The notes under the pieces: generated by a model
The model's input: only the letters and a program-made list of their open reading frames with translations
Told to the model about the DNA's origin: nothing
Database searches by the model: none
Made by a program: the position numbers and the translations under genes
Part shown: in pieces, positions 40,410 to 49,730 of the stretch
Numbering within the stretch: position 1 is the first letter of the stretch
Layout of the letters: each line of letters starts with the position of its first letter
NCBI RefSeq assembly: GCF_003217475.1
Contig: NZ_QJSP01000021.1
Coordinates: 1 to 64,000, forward strand
Reading direction: 5' to 3'
Length of the DNA: 64,000 bases
Source: Williamsia limnetica
Lineage (GTDB): Bacteria > Actinomycetota > Actinomycetes > Mycobacteriales > Mycobacteriaceae

Positions 40410-41018
40410 GTGACCACCGCGCGACGTACCAGGATGAGCCCCCAGGCCAGGCGAGATCAGCTGATCAGCCATGGTCTGCGAATGCTCGAGGATCGTGCAC
40501 TCGATGAGGTGTCCGTGGAAGAGGTCGCCGAGGCGGCGGGGGTCTCACGCGCGTTGTTGTTCCACTACTTCGAGTCGAAACAGGACTTCTTGGTGGCATT
40601 GACGACAGAGCAGAGCCGGCGGATGCTCGAACGCACCGAACCCGACCTCACGCTCGGAGACCCGATTGCCATCGCCAGGGGATCGCTCGCGGCGTACATC
40701 GACTATGTGTCGGCCAACCGTTCGGCTTATCTGGCAATCCTGCAAGGGGCCGGAGCGTCGGACCCGGCGATGCGCAAGGTCGCCGACGACACGCGCACGG
40801 TCATGGCCGAACGGGTGCTCGGGCTCGCCGCTCTGCTCGACTTGCACCGGACACCGATCATCGAGCTCGCAGTCCACGGCTGGGTGACGTTCAGCGAACA
40901 GGTCACCGTGCGCTGGCTACAGGACGAGGGGGGTGTCGGTCGCGACGAGATCGTCGAACTGATCGCCCGATCGCTGCCGGTGCTCGCAACGCTGGCAGCA
41001 GACCCCACCCTCCGATAG
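40410..41018 (+). CDS. TetR family regulator of the BVMO operon
   Basis: A 202-residue TetR protein. The DNA-binding region is RRDQLISHGLRMLEDRALDEVSVEEVAEAAGVSRALLFHYFESKQDFLVAL. The C-terminal domain presumably binds the operon's substrate. GTG 40410 lies 8 nt after TATGAT, fitting leaderless initiation. It is divergent from the monooxygenase gene, with two matching operators in the 93-bp gap. It ends at a long palindrome facing kgd. Confidence 0.92.
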   Translation: MTTARRTRMSPQARRDQLISHGLRMLEDRALDEVSVEEVAEAAGVSRALLFHYFESKQDFLVALTTEQSRRMLERTEPDLTLGDPIAIARGSLAAYIDYVSANRSAYLAILQGAGASDPAMRKVADDTRTVMAERVLGLAALLDLHRTPIIELAVHGWVTFSEQVTVRWLQDEGGVGRDEIVELIARSLPVLATLAADPTLR

Positions 41019-41019
41019 T

Positions 41020-41068
41020 GGTGGGTTTCGGCGAGCGTGACCTGCGGAAACGCTCGCCGAAACCCACC
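41020..41068. terminator. Bidirectional palindrome between tetR and kgd
   Basis: GGTGGGTTTCGGCGAGCG (41020-41037) and CGCTCGCCGAAACCCACC (41051-41068) are perfect 18-bp inverted repeats with a 13-nt loop. The following AAGATCGG resembles the flank of the palindrome at 104-168. It fills the 59-bp gap between convergent stop codons and would act as a terminator for both genes. Confidence 0.8.
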
Positions 41069-41077
41069 AAGATCGGA

Positions 41078-44000
41078 TCAGGCGAAGGCGGTGTCGATGA
41101 TCTCCTGCTGCTCGACGGCGTGCACCTTCGAGGAGCCGGACGACGGCGCGGACATCGCACGACGCGACACCCGGCGCAGACCCTGGAAGAACTCCGGCAA
41201 CATCTCCGGGAGGTTCAGGCCGAAGAACGGCCATGCTCCCTGGTTCGCGGGTTCTTCCTGAACCCACAGGATCTCTTCCATGTTCGTGTACTGCTCGAGC
41301 GCATTCCGCAGACGCTTGTGAGGCACCGGGTAGAGCTGCTCGACACGGACGATCGCGACGTCGTCGCGCTTGTCCTTCTCCTTGCGCGCGGCCAGCTCGT
41401 AGTACAACTTGCCCGAGACGAGCAGCACGCGACGCACCTTCTCGCGGTCGCCACCGGAATCGAAGGCGGGGTCGTCGATGACCGACTTGAACTTGCCCTC
41501 GGTGAACTCCGACACCGGGGACACCGCCGCCTTGTTGCGCAGCATGGACTTCGGTGTGAAGACCACGAGCGGCCGGCTGATCCCGTCGAGGACGTGCCGG
41601 CGCAGCAGGTGGAAATAGCTGGCGGGCGTCGACGGCAGCGCGACGGTCATCGAACCCTCGGCGCACAGCAGCAGGAAGCGCTCGATGCGTCCTGAGGTGT
41701 GATCGGGACCCTGACCTTCGTGACCGTGGGGGAGCAGGAGCACCACGTCGGACGTCTGACCCCACTTGGCCTCACCGGACGAGATGAACTCGTCGATGAT
41801 CGACTGCGCGCCGTTGACGAAGTCGCCGAACTGGGCTTCCCACAACACGAGGGCGTCGGGGTCACCGACGGAGTAGCCGTATTCGAATCCGACGACGGCG
41901 TACTCGCTCAGCGCCGAGTCGTACGCCAGGAACCGGCCCGGATTGTCCGGGTTGGTCTCCGCGACGGTCCGCAGTGGGGTGTACTCGTCTCCGTTCTCAC
42001 GGTCGATGAGCACCGAATGGCGCTGGGTGAACGTGCCGCGACGCGAGTCCTGGCCGGACAACCGCACCGTGCGTCCCTCTTCGACAAGTGAACCGAAAGC
42101 AAGGAGCTCGCCGAATGCCCAGTCCACGTTGCCGTTTCGGGACATCTCGTAGCGCTTCTTGAGCACCGGCTTGACCCGCTGGTGCACGGTGAAGCCATCG
42201 GGGACGTTCACGAACGCGTCGCCGATCCGCTCCATCGTCTCCTTGGAGATCTTGGTCTCCAGCTTGACCGGGAGTACCTGATCGGACTCGACGGACGGGC
42301 TCGGGGCAGCCTGGTACTTTTCGAGTTCGCGTACTTCGTTGAAGACCCGTTCGAGCTGGCCCTGGTAGTCGCGCAGGGCGTCCTCGGCCTCTTTGGTCGA
42401 GATGTCACCACGGCCGATGAGGGCTTCGGTGTAGCTCTTGCGGACGCTGCGCTTGGTGTCGATCACGTCGTACATCGCCGGCTGCGTCATCGAGGGGTCG
42501 TCACCCTCGTTGTGCCCGCGGCGCCGGTAGCAGACGAGGTCGATGACGACGTCCTTGTTGAACTTCTGCCGGTAGTCGACCGCCAACTTCGCGGCCCAGA
42601 CGCAGGCCTCGGGGTCGTCGCCGTTGACGTGGAAGATCGGCGCACCGATCATCTTCGCGACATCGGTGCAGTACTCGGACGACCGTGATGCCTCGGGGGC
42701 GGTGGTGAACCCGACCTGGTTGTTGACCACGATGTGGACCGTGCCGCCGGTTCGGTAACCGCGCAGCATGGCCAGGTTGAGGGTTTCGGCAACCACGCCC
42801 TGGCCTGCGAAGGCGGCGTCGCCGTGCAGCATCAACGGCAGCACCGTGAAGGCGCCGTCGCCGAGGTCACGCAAGTCCTGCTTGGCGCGCACCAGTCCTT
42901 CGAGGACGGGATCGACCGCTTCGAGGTGCGACGGGTTCGCTGTGAGCGAGACGTTGATCTCGTTGTCACCGAACATCTGGTAGTACTTGCCCTCGGCACC
43001 GAGGTGGTACTTCACGTCGCCGGAGCCGTGCGCCTGCGACGGGTTCAGGTTGCCCTCGAACTCGGTGAAGATCTTCGAGTACGGCTTGCCGACGATGTTC
43101 GCCAGCACGTTCAGGCGTCCGCGGTGCGGCATGCCGATGACGACCTCGTCGAGTCCGTACTCGGCGCTCTGGTCGATCACGCCGTCCATCATCGGGATGA
43201 CCGCTTCGGCGCCTTCAAGCGAGAAACGCTTCTGGCCAACGTATTTCGTCTGCAAGAACGTTTCGAACGCTTCGGCTGCGTTGAGCTTTGACAGAATGTA
43301 CTTCTGCTCGGCCACCGGAGGCTTGACGTGCTTGATCTCGACGCGCTCCTGCAGCCACTGCTGCTGCTCGGGCTCGAGGATGTGGGTGTATTCGACGCCC
43401 ACGTGCCGGCAGTAGGAGTCGCGCAAGATCGACAGGACGTCGCGCAGCTTCATCTTGTTCTCGCCGTGGAAACCGCCGACGTTGAAACTGCGGTCTAGAT
43501 CCCACAGCGTCAGGTCGTAGGTGAGTACGTCGAGATCGGGGTGCGCCGAGCGTGCGTCCGAGTCGATCATCAGCGGATCGATGTCCGCCATCAGATGGCC
43601 CCGGTTGCGGTAGGCCGCGATCAGTTCCAGGACGCGGGCGTTCTTGTCGACGGCACCTTCGGGAATGTCACGACGCCAGCGGATCGGCTCGTACGGGATG
43701 TGCAGGGTGGTGAAGATCTCGTCGAAGAACTCATCCGACAGCAGCAACTGGTGGATGGTGCGCAGGAAGTCGCCCGACTCGGCACCCTGGATGATGCGGT
43801 GATCGTAGGTCGATGTGAGCGTCATCAATTTTCCGACGGCGAGCGCAGCGATCTGCTCATCCGAGGCACCCTGGAACTCGGCCGGGTACTCCATGGCGCC
43901 GGCACCGACGATCGTGCCCTGGCCCTTCATCAGACGCGGCACCGAGTGCACGGTTCCGATGGTGCCGGGGTTGGTGAGCGAGATGGTCACGCCCGCGAAA

Positions 44001-44971
44001 TCGTCGCCGGTGAGCTTGCCCTCACGGGCCCTGCGGACGATGTCCTCATAGGCGGCGTGGAACTGCGCGAAGTTCATGGTCTCGGTGCGCTTGATCGCCG
44101 CGACGACGAGGGTGCGCGCCCCATCCTTACCGGGAAGATCGATTGCCAGCCCGAGATTGGTGTGGGCGGGCTGCACCACGTTCGGTTTGCCGTCGACCTC
44201 GGCGTAGTGCCGGTTCATGCCGGGGAACGACTTGATCCCCTGGACGATCGCGAACCCGAGGATGTGCGTGAACGAGATCTTGCCACCGCGAGTGCGGGCC
44301 AGGTGGTTGTTGATCACCACGCGGTTGTCGATCATCAACTTCGCGGGAACCGCACGGACACTCGTGGCAGTCGGGATCTGCAGCGACGCCGCCATGTTCT
44401 TGGCGATTGCGGCGGCAGGTCCACGCAACACCTTGTTCGTGGCCTCGTCGGTGGTTTCGGCAGGGGCTGCCTTGGCAGGGGCCGACTTCTTCGCGTCTTT
44501 ACGGGGCGCGTCCGTCGTCGGGCGGGCGGCCTTCTTCTGGGTCGCGGGCTCGGACTTGCCGGGCGCGGCTTTGGTGGGCGCAGCCTTGGCGGCGTCGTTC
44601 TTCGGACTCTGCTTCTCGGGCGCAGGAGTGCTCTGGGCTGTCGTCTGCGCCGAGGCGTCCCGACTGGTGTCGGACTGCCCCGCGGCCGCCTTGCTCGCCG
44701 GGGTGGGGTCTACCGCTGGTTTCGGCAGCGAGGCAGCCTTGCCCGCCGTGCCGTTGCCAGACGTGTTCTTGCTCTGTGCCCCAGAACCTTCGTCTGCGGA
44801 TCGCTCACCGGCAGACGCCTCGCCGCCGGAGCCGTTGCTCTCGGAGGCGTAATTCTTGAGGAAGTCATGCCAACTCGGATCCACCGAGCTCGGATCTTTT
44901 TGGAAGCGCTGGTACATTTCCTCAACCAGCCACTCGTTCTGCCCGAAGTCTGAAATCGAACTGCTGCTCAC
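41078..44971 (-). CDS. kgd: Multifunctional 2-oxoglutarate decarboxylase/dehydrogenase (E2o-E1o fusion)
   Basis: A 1297-residue fusion protein. The start [32 protein letters not shown] is the conserved N-terminal helix. A Lys/Ala/Pro-rich linker (about 45-150) lacks a lipoyl domain. An E2-type acyltransferase core contains [17 protein letters not shown], and the C-terminal two thirds is a thiamine-diphosphate E1o region ([54 protein letters not shown]). It decarboxylates 2-oxoglutarate in the TCA cycle and in mycobacteria is inhibited by GarA. GTG 44971 is chosen because homologues start close to this motif; the frame continues 14 codons upstream. A TAACCT -10 candidate lies at 45050-45055. 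It corresponds to Rv1248c. Confidence 0.95.
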   Translation of the reverse strand: MSSSSISDFGQNEWLVEEMYQRFQKDPSSVDPSWHDFLKNYASESNGSGGEASAGERSADEGSGAQSKNTSGNGTAGKAASLPKPAVDPTPASKAAAGQSDTSRDASAQTTAQSTPAPEKQSPKNDAAKAAPTKAAPGKSEPATQKKAARPTTDAPRKDAKKSAPAKAAPAETTDEATNKVLRGPAAAIAKNMAASLQIPTATSVRAVPAKLMIDNRVVINNHLARTRGGKISFTHILGFAIVQGIKSFPGMNRHYAEVDGKPNVVQPAHTNLGLAIDLPGKDGARTLVVAAIKRTETMNFAQFHAAYEDIVRRAREGKLTGDDFAGVTISLTNPGTIGTVHSVPRLMKGQGTIVGAGAMEYPAEFQGASDEQIAALAVGKLMTLTSTYDHRIIQGAESGDFLRTIHQLLLSDEFFDEIFTTLHIPYEPIRWRRDIPEGAVDKNARVLELIAAYRNRGHLMADIDPLMIDSDARSAHPDLDVLTYDLTLWDLDRSFNVGGFHGENKMKLRDVLSILRDSYCRHVGVEYTHILEPEQQQWLQERVEIKHVKPPVAEQKYILSKLNAAEAFETFLQTKYVGQKRFSLEGAEAVIPMMDGVIDQSAEYGLDEVVIGMPHRGRLNVLANIVGKPYSKIFTEFEGNLNPSQAHGSGDVKYHLGAEGKYYQMFGDNEINVSLTANPSHLEAVDPVLEGLVRAKQDLRDLGDGAFTVLPLMLHGDAAFAGQGVVAETLNLAMLRGYRTGGTVHIVVNNQVGFTTAPEASRSSEYCTDVAKMIGAPIFHVNGDDPEACVWAAKLAVDYRQKFNKDVVIDLVCYRRRGHNEGDDPSMTQPAMYDVIDTKRSVRKSYTEALIGRGDISTKEAEDALRDYQGQLERVFNEVRELEKYQAAPSPSVESDQVLPVKLETKISKETMERIGDAFVNVPDGFTVHQRVKPVLKKRYEMSRNGNVDWAFGELLAFGSLVEEGRTVRLSGQDSRRGTFTQRHSVLIDRENGDEYTPLRTVAETNPDNPGRFLAYDSALSEYAVVGFEYGYSVGDPDALVLWEAQFGDFVNGAQSIIDEFISSGEAKWGQTSDVVLLLPHGHEGQGPDHTSGRIERFLLLCAEGSMTVALPSTPASYFHLLRRHVLDGISRPLVVFTPKSMLRNKAAVSPVSEFTEGKFKSVIDDPAFDSGGDREKVRRVLLVSGKLYYELAARKEKDKRDDVAIVRVEQLYPVPHKRLRNALEQYTNMEEILWVQEEPANQGAWPFFGLNLPEMLPEFFQGLRRVSRRAMSAPSSGSSKVHAVEQQEIIDTAFA

Positions 44972-45104
44972 GGCAGTATCTCGCCTCAATTCCTTTACTG
45001 GTCTGGCTGCCAAGCCGACCTGACGCTTTTGCGAAGTCTCCGGGTGTCAAGGTTAGTCCCCATGCGTCGGCGGGGCTATGCCGGTCGGTCACCACCACGA
45101 GTCG

Positions 45105-48100
45105 TCATTGACTCGGGACCTCATCCGGAGTGATACCAGCCTTCCAGAGCGCGTGGTACCTGCCAGTCAACGACAAGAGTTCCGAATGAGTTCCGAGCTC
45201 GACGATCCGTCCCCCCGCGACCACTGCGATCCGATCTGCCCTGGCCGCGGTCGCCAGGCGGTGCGCGACGATCACGGAACTGCGAGAGCCCGTCAGATGT
45301 CTGCCCGCCGCCATGACCCGGCGTTCGGTCGCCTGGTCGAGGGTCGCCGTCGCCTCGTCGAGCAGCAACAGGTCGGGGTTCACCAACTCTGCCCGGGCCA
45401 GTGCGATGAGCTGCCGCTGCCCCGATGACAAACCCTGGCCCCGTTCTCCGATGGGATGTGCCATTGCACCGGGGAGTTCGGCGATCATCGACAGAGCACC
45501 CACCGCGCGCGCCGCGGCGACGATCTCGTCGTGGCTCGCCCGCGGCCTGCCGAAGGCGATGTTCTCGGCGACCGTGCCCGTGAACAAGTGCGGCTCCTGC
45601 GGCACGACGCCGAGCCTGGACCGGTAGTGACCGAGCCGGAAGTCCCTGATGTCCGTGCCGTCCATTCGGACAGATCCGGTGGTCGGGTCGTAGAAGCGGG
45701 CCAGGAGTTTGACGATCGTGGACTTGCCCGCGCCGGTTTCTCCGACGAGCGCGAGGGAGGTGCCTGCGGGTAAATCGAGATCGACATCCGAGAGGGCGTC
45801 GCGCACCGCGCCGGGATACCGGAATCCGACGCCGTCGAGGCGCGCGTGTCCGGCGAATCCGTGCTCGTCTGCTCGGGCTGCGCGCACGGATCCGGCTACG
45901 CCGTCGGGAGGCACGGATCCGGCTACGCCGGCGGGGGGCACGGTCCCGTCCGCGCCGTCCGGGCAGCGCACACTGCTCCGGGTGGACAGCAGGTCGGAGA
46001 TCCGCCGCAGACCCACCAGTGCCTGCTGGTATCCGTCGAAGACCTGTGACAGTTGCTGAACGGGCCCGAACAGCATCCCGAGGTACAGCACGAAGGCCAC
46101 CAGGGTGCCCGGACTGGTCTCGCCCGCGGCCACCTGGTGTGCGCCGTAGGCGATCACGCCCGCCGTGGCCAGGTCGGACATGAGTGTGATGAACGGGAAG
46201 AAGATGGAGATGGCCTGCTGCGAAACCATGCGGGCGCGTACGTAGGCAGCTGCTCGTGCGGTGAACTGCGCCATCGCGAAGCCGTCGTGACGGTATGCCT
46301 GCGTGGTACGCACGCCGCCCACGTTTTCCTGGAAGTCGGCGTTGACCTCGCTGACGAGTTCGCGGGATCGGGTGTAGGCGCGGGCGGCGATGCGCCGGAA
46401 GACGACCGTGGCGATGACAATCGGCGGGAAGACGGCGAGCATGAGCAGCCCGAGCGAGGCGTCGGTGAGGATGAGTGCGACAGCGACGCCGACAAGCGTG
46501 AGCGAGCTGACTATCGCGGTCGACAACCCGGTCTGCAGGAACGTCGACAGAGCATCGACGTCGGTCGTCATCCTCGTCATGATGCGGCCCGACAGTTCGC
46601 GTTCGTAGTAGTCCAGGCCGAGGCGCTGCAGGTGCGCATAACTGCGGACCCGCAGGGCGTAGAGCACACGTTCCCCTGCCCGCGACGTGACCACGGTCAT
46701 CACCGCGGCTGCGACGAAACCGATCGCCACCGCGCCCAGCCCGGCGCAGGCCGCGATCCACAGATGGCCGGACTGTTCACTCGTCGCACCGTCGATGCCG
46801 TAGCGCGCGATGGTGGGGAAGGCGAGGGAGACCAGGGTGTCGATCGTGATGCAGACGACCACGAGTGCGAGGAGCCAGCGCACCGGACGCAGGAGTTGGC
46901 GCAGCGAGAAATCGGGCCGGTCGGCTCGTATCTCGGTGTCGTCGGCGGCGGGGTCCTCGGTCGCGGGTGGGAGGGCGGCGACGGAGTCGAGCAGTTCGGG
47001 AGTCGGTGCCATCGCCCCGAGGGCGCCGGACATGCCCCCTCCGCCGCGGACCCCGAGAGTTGCCGGTGCCGCCTGTCTGCGTCGTCGTTCGACGGGGGCG
47101 GGCGCGTCGGAGGGCCACAGCGCCTCGATGTCGACGGGCAGGTCCGAGAACTCGTCCTCGAGTTCATCGAACTCGTCGACGTCGGTGCTCATCAGCGAAC
47201 GGAACAGCGGGCAGCGTGCCGTGAGCTCCGCCTCGGTCCCGACGTCGATGATGCGGCCCGCGTCGAGGACAGCCACCCGGTCGGCGAGGGTGAGGGTCGA
47301 TCGTCGGTGCGCCAGGATCAGCATCGTGCGGGTCGAGGTGCGCAGGTGCGTGAAGATGGCCGCCTCGGTCTGCGCGTCCACCGCGGACGTCGCATCGTCG
47401 AGGATCAAGATCCGCGGATCGGCGTACAGGGCCCTGGCCAGAGCGATGCGCTGGCGTTGACCACCGGACAGGGTGAGGCCTCGTTCACCGACGACCGACC
47501 GGTACCCATCCGCCAGGCCGTTGACGAAGCCGTCGGCGCGTGCCTTACGGGCTGCCGACTCGATACCTGGAGGTAGCGGGCCGTCTTTGTCGAACTTGCC
47601 GACGTGGGCGTTGGGCGCGATGTTGGCTGCGACCGTGTCCGAGTACAAGAATGGTTCGTCGAACACGACGCCGACGGCCGACCGCAGCTCCTCTGATGCC
47701 AGGTCGCCGACGTCGAATTCCCGACTCGACCCGCGCAACCGGACGCTTCCGGATTCGGGTCGGTAGAAGCGGTCGGCGAGCAGCGCCAGGGTGGACTTCC
47801 CCGACCCCGGTCGTCCGACCACCGCTACCACCTCACCGGGCGCGATGTCGAGATCGATCCCCGAGAGCACCGGGGCTGCGGCGCCGGGGTAGGTGAAGCC
47901 GACGTCGCGAAGGGTGAGGCCGAGAGGGCCGTCGGGGAGGCGGCCTGTCGCGGCGAGGCCGGGATCGGGTGGCTCGTCGATCACCTGGTAGACCCGCTCG
48001 ACCGCGGCCCGGGCCAGTTGCGCGGACACCAGCAGGCTGGTCAGCAGACGTGCCAGCCCCGTCATGGTGGTCACATAGGTCGCGAAGGCCAGGAAGGTCC

Positions 48101-48947
48101 CGACGGTGATGGACCCGTTCATCGTCAGGTAACCGCCCAACGCGATGACGGCGACCATGCCGATCTGGGGGACCGCGGCGAGCGTCGGTGCGAACCGGGC
48201 GTTGATCTTCGCCGACCGCATCCGGCGCTCATAGAGTCGCCGGCCGAATCCGACCAGCTCGTCCACCGCGCGTTCTTCCTGACCGAAGCCCTTGACGACC
48301 CGGACGCCGGTGACGGTCTCTTCGACGTGCTGTGCCAGGTCGGCCGCCGACTGTTGTGCAGACCACGTCGCGGCGAAGAGCCTCTTGCGGCTCGCGAAAG
48401 CGACCACCGCTGCAGTCGGGATCACCAGCAGGGCAACAACCGTCAACACCGGTGAGAGATAGAACATCACGCCGAGGGCGAGGACGACCTGAACTGCTGC
48501 GCCGAGCGAGAGCGGGACCATGGCCAGCAAACCCTGTACGAGCTGCAGGTCCGTGATTGACCTCGAGACCACCTGACCGGTGCGGATCTGGTCCTGCGCT
48601 GCGCCGCCGAGGCGGAGCACGCTGTTCAACAGCGACAACCGCAGCGAATTCTGGACATTGAGCGACAACCTGCCCGCGGTCAGGCGCCTGCCGTATTGGC
48701 AGCCGAAACGGACGACGGCGAGCACCGCCATGGCGCCTGCGATGGCCCCGATCGTGTACCCGTGCGACGCTGCGCCCGTCGCCTCGTCGATCGCTGCCTT
48801 GGTCAGCAGCGGCACGGTCAGGTCGATGAGGACGGCGAGGCCGGTGACGCTGAGGGTGATCGCGACGAGGCGGCGGTGCCGCAGACACTCACGGCCCAGT
48901 CTCCGAATCCAGCGATCGGTGAGCTGGGCCCCTCCGGGGCGGGTCAA
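45105..48947 (-). CDS. Fused two-domain ABC exporter (type IV, TMD-NBD-TMD-NBD)
   Basis: A 1280-residue full-size exporter with two fused half-transporters. Half 1 has six TM helices, Walker A GRPGSGKST, signature LSGGQ and Walker B LILDDATSAVD. Half 2 has six TM helices, Walker A GETGAGKST, signature LSSGQ and Walker B LLLDEATATLD. NBD1 thus has Asp in place of the catalytic Glu, and NBD2 has an altered signature; these belong to the same composite site, as in heterodimeric exporters such as TM287/288. Both H-loops (AHRRST, AHRLAT) are intact. It probably exports a drug or lipid. TTG 48947 overlaps the preceding stop. A 9-residue repeat sits in the linker before NBD2. Confidence 0.93.
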   Translation of the reverse strand: MTRPGGAQLTDRWIRRLGRECLRHRRLVAITLSVTGLAVLIDLTVPLLTKAAIDEATGAASHGYTIGAIAGAMAVLAVVRFGCQYGRRLTAGRLSLNVQNSLRLSLLNSVLRLGGAAQDQIRTGQVVSRSITDLQLVQGLLAMVPLSLGAAVQVVLALGVMFYLSPVLTVVALLVIPTAAVVAFASRKRLFAATWSAQQSAADLAQHVEETVTGVRVVKGFGQEERAVDELVGFGRRLYERRMRSAKINARFAPTLAAVPQIGMVAVIALGGYLTMNGSITVGTFLAFATYVTTMTGLARLLTSLLVSAQLARAAVERVYQVIDEPPDPGLAATGRLPDGPLGLTLRDVGFTYPGAAAPVLSGIDLDIAPGEVVAVVGRPGSGKSTLALLADRFYRPESGSVRLRGSSREFDVGDLASEELRSAVGVVFDEPFLYSDTVAANIAPNAHVGKFDKDGPLPPGIESAARKARADGFVNGLADGYRSVVGERGLTLSGGQRQRIALARALYADPRILILDDATSAVDAQTEAAIFTHLRTSTRTMLILAHRRSTLTLADRVAVLDAGRIIDVGTEAELTARCPLFRSLMSTDVDEFDELEDEFSDLPVDIEALWPSDAPAPVERRRRQAAPATLGVRGGGGMSGALGAMAPTPELLDSVAALPPATEDPAADDTEIRADRPDFSLRQLLRPVRWLLALVVVCITIDTLVSLAFPTIARYGIDGATSEQSGHLWIAACAGLGAVAIGFVAAAVMTVVTSRAGERVLYALRVRSYAHLQRLGLDYYERELSGRIMTRMTTDVDALSTFLQTGLSTAIVSSLTLVGVAVALILTDASLGLLMLAVFPPIVIATVVFRRIAARAYTRSRELVSEVNADFQENVGGVRTTQAYRHDGFAMAQFTARAAAYVRARMVSQQAISIFFPFITLMSDLATAGVIAYGAHQVAAGETSPGTLVAFVLYLGMLFGPVQQLSQVFDGYQQALVGLRRISDLLSTRSSVRCPDGADGTVPPAGVAGSVPPDGVAGSVRAARADEHGFAGHARLDGVGFRYPGAVRDALSDVDLDLPAGTSLALVGETGAGKSTIVKLLARFYDPTTGSVRMDGTDIRDFRLGHYRSRLGVVPQEPHLFTGTVAENIAFGRPRASHDEIVAAARAVGALSMIAELPGAMAHPIGERGQGLSSGQRQLIALARAELVNPDLLLLDEATATLDQATERRVMAAGRHLTGSRSSVIVAHRLATAARADRIAVVAGGRIVELGTHSELLSLTGRYHALWKAGITPDEVPSQ
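45884..45948. repeat. 27-bp in-frame repeat in the ABC exporter linker
   Basis: Units at 45884-45910 and 45911-45937 begin GCACGGATCCGGCTACGCCG and differ by a few bases; a partial third unit follows from 45938. They encode repeated VPPxGVAGS peptides on the minus strand. The repeat falls in a flexible region between the second TM domain and NBD2, so copy-number change would not disturb the fold. Confidence 0.85.
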
Positions 48948-49723
48948 CTAGACATCGGCCCGTCATGGCCGGAGACGATCTGGGGGCCGCCGCCCGAGAC
49001 GATGTGCGGTGGTCCGCCTGCCGCGGGCCACGCCATGGGCGCAGGGCCGAACACCTTGCGAGAGTTGTTCACGATGATCTTGCCCAGAGCGCGGTTGCCG
49101 ACGCCGCCGATGACGGCCCCGAAACCTGCGGGAAGCAGCTTCCCGAACGCCAGCGGCAGCTTCTGCAATGTGTACTTCTTGAAGTAGGTCTTGACGAGTC
49201 GTTTGTTGAGGGTCTTGAGGACCGGGGTGGGGATGACGCCGCCGAAGGCCCGTGCCAGGTTGCCGGACTTCGCGCCCAGGGAATCGCGCACCACCGCGAG
49301 GCCGGACTCGCCGAGTGCGACGGTGAGCACGAGCGCTTTGCGGCGTTCCCGATCGGTGATCGGGATTCCGTGTACCTCGGCGACAGCCAGTGAGAGCAGC
49401 GCGGAGGCTTCGATGAAGAAGACCGTCTCGGCGCCCAGGGAGGCGAACGAGGCGATGGTCCCGATCCCGGGGAACGCGGCGGCGGCACCGACCGCCCCAC
49501 CTGATCCGGTGACTGCCAGCAGGAATCGGTGCTCGAGCCGTTCGATGATCTGAGCGGGCGAATCGTAGGGGTGTTCGCGGCGCAGGCGGTTCACGAACTT
49601 GGCCACGGCAGGCGCCTGCAGGTGCTGAGCGTGGTCGACGAGGTTGTCGACAACGCCCTCGGTCTTGCGGGCGGCGCCGACGACCTGACCGTCGCCGATG
49701 GAGGAGATCTGTTTCTTTGCCAC
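48944..49723 (-). CDS. Rv1249c-like membrane protein
   Basis: A 259-residue protein of unknown function. A helical start (VDNLVDHAQHLQAPAVAKFVNRLRR) is followed by two glycine/alanine-rich hydrophobic segments (LLAVTGSGGAVGAAAAFPGIGTIASFASLG and ETVFFIEASALLSLAVAEV). A later segment PLAFGKLLPAGFGAVIGGVGNRALGK follows. Length and position near kgd match mycobacterial Rv1249c. GTG 49723 lies 7 bp after the preceding stop; an in-frame GTG at 49768 overlaps that gene. It is translationally linked to the ABC exporter (TTGA overlap). Confidence 0.72.
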   Translation of the reverse strand: MAKKQISSIGDGQVVGAARKTEGVVDNLVDHAQHLQAPAVAKFVNRLRREHPYDSPAQIIERLEHRFLLAVTGSGGAVGAAAAFPGIGTIASFASLGAETVFFIEASALLSLAVAEVHGIPITDRERRKALVLTVALGESGLAVVRDSLGAKSGNLARAFGGVIPTPVLKTLNKRLVKTYFKKYTLQKLPLAFGKLLPAGFGAVIGGVGNRALGKIIVNNSRKVFGPAPMAWPAAGGPPHIVSGGGPQIVSGHDGPMSS

Positions 49724-49730
49724 GGGGAGT

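Noticed and set aside
43541-44953. Long plus-strand open frame opposite kgd
   Set aside because: Antisense to the conserved Kgd N-terminal half; high-GC codon bias produces such frames and no domain is visible.
46053-47576. Long plus-strand open frame opposite the ABC exporter
   Set aside because: Composition is His/Arg/Gly-rich without motifs, and the opposite strand encodes intact ABC transporter motifs.
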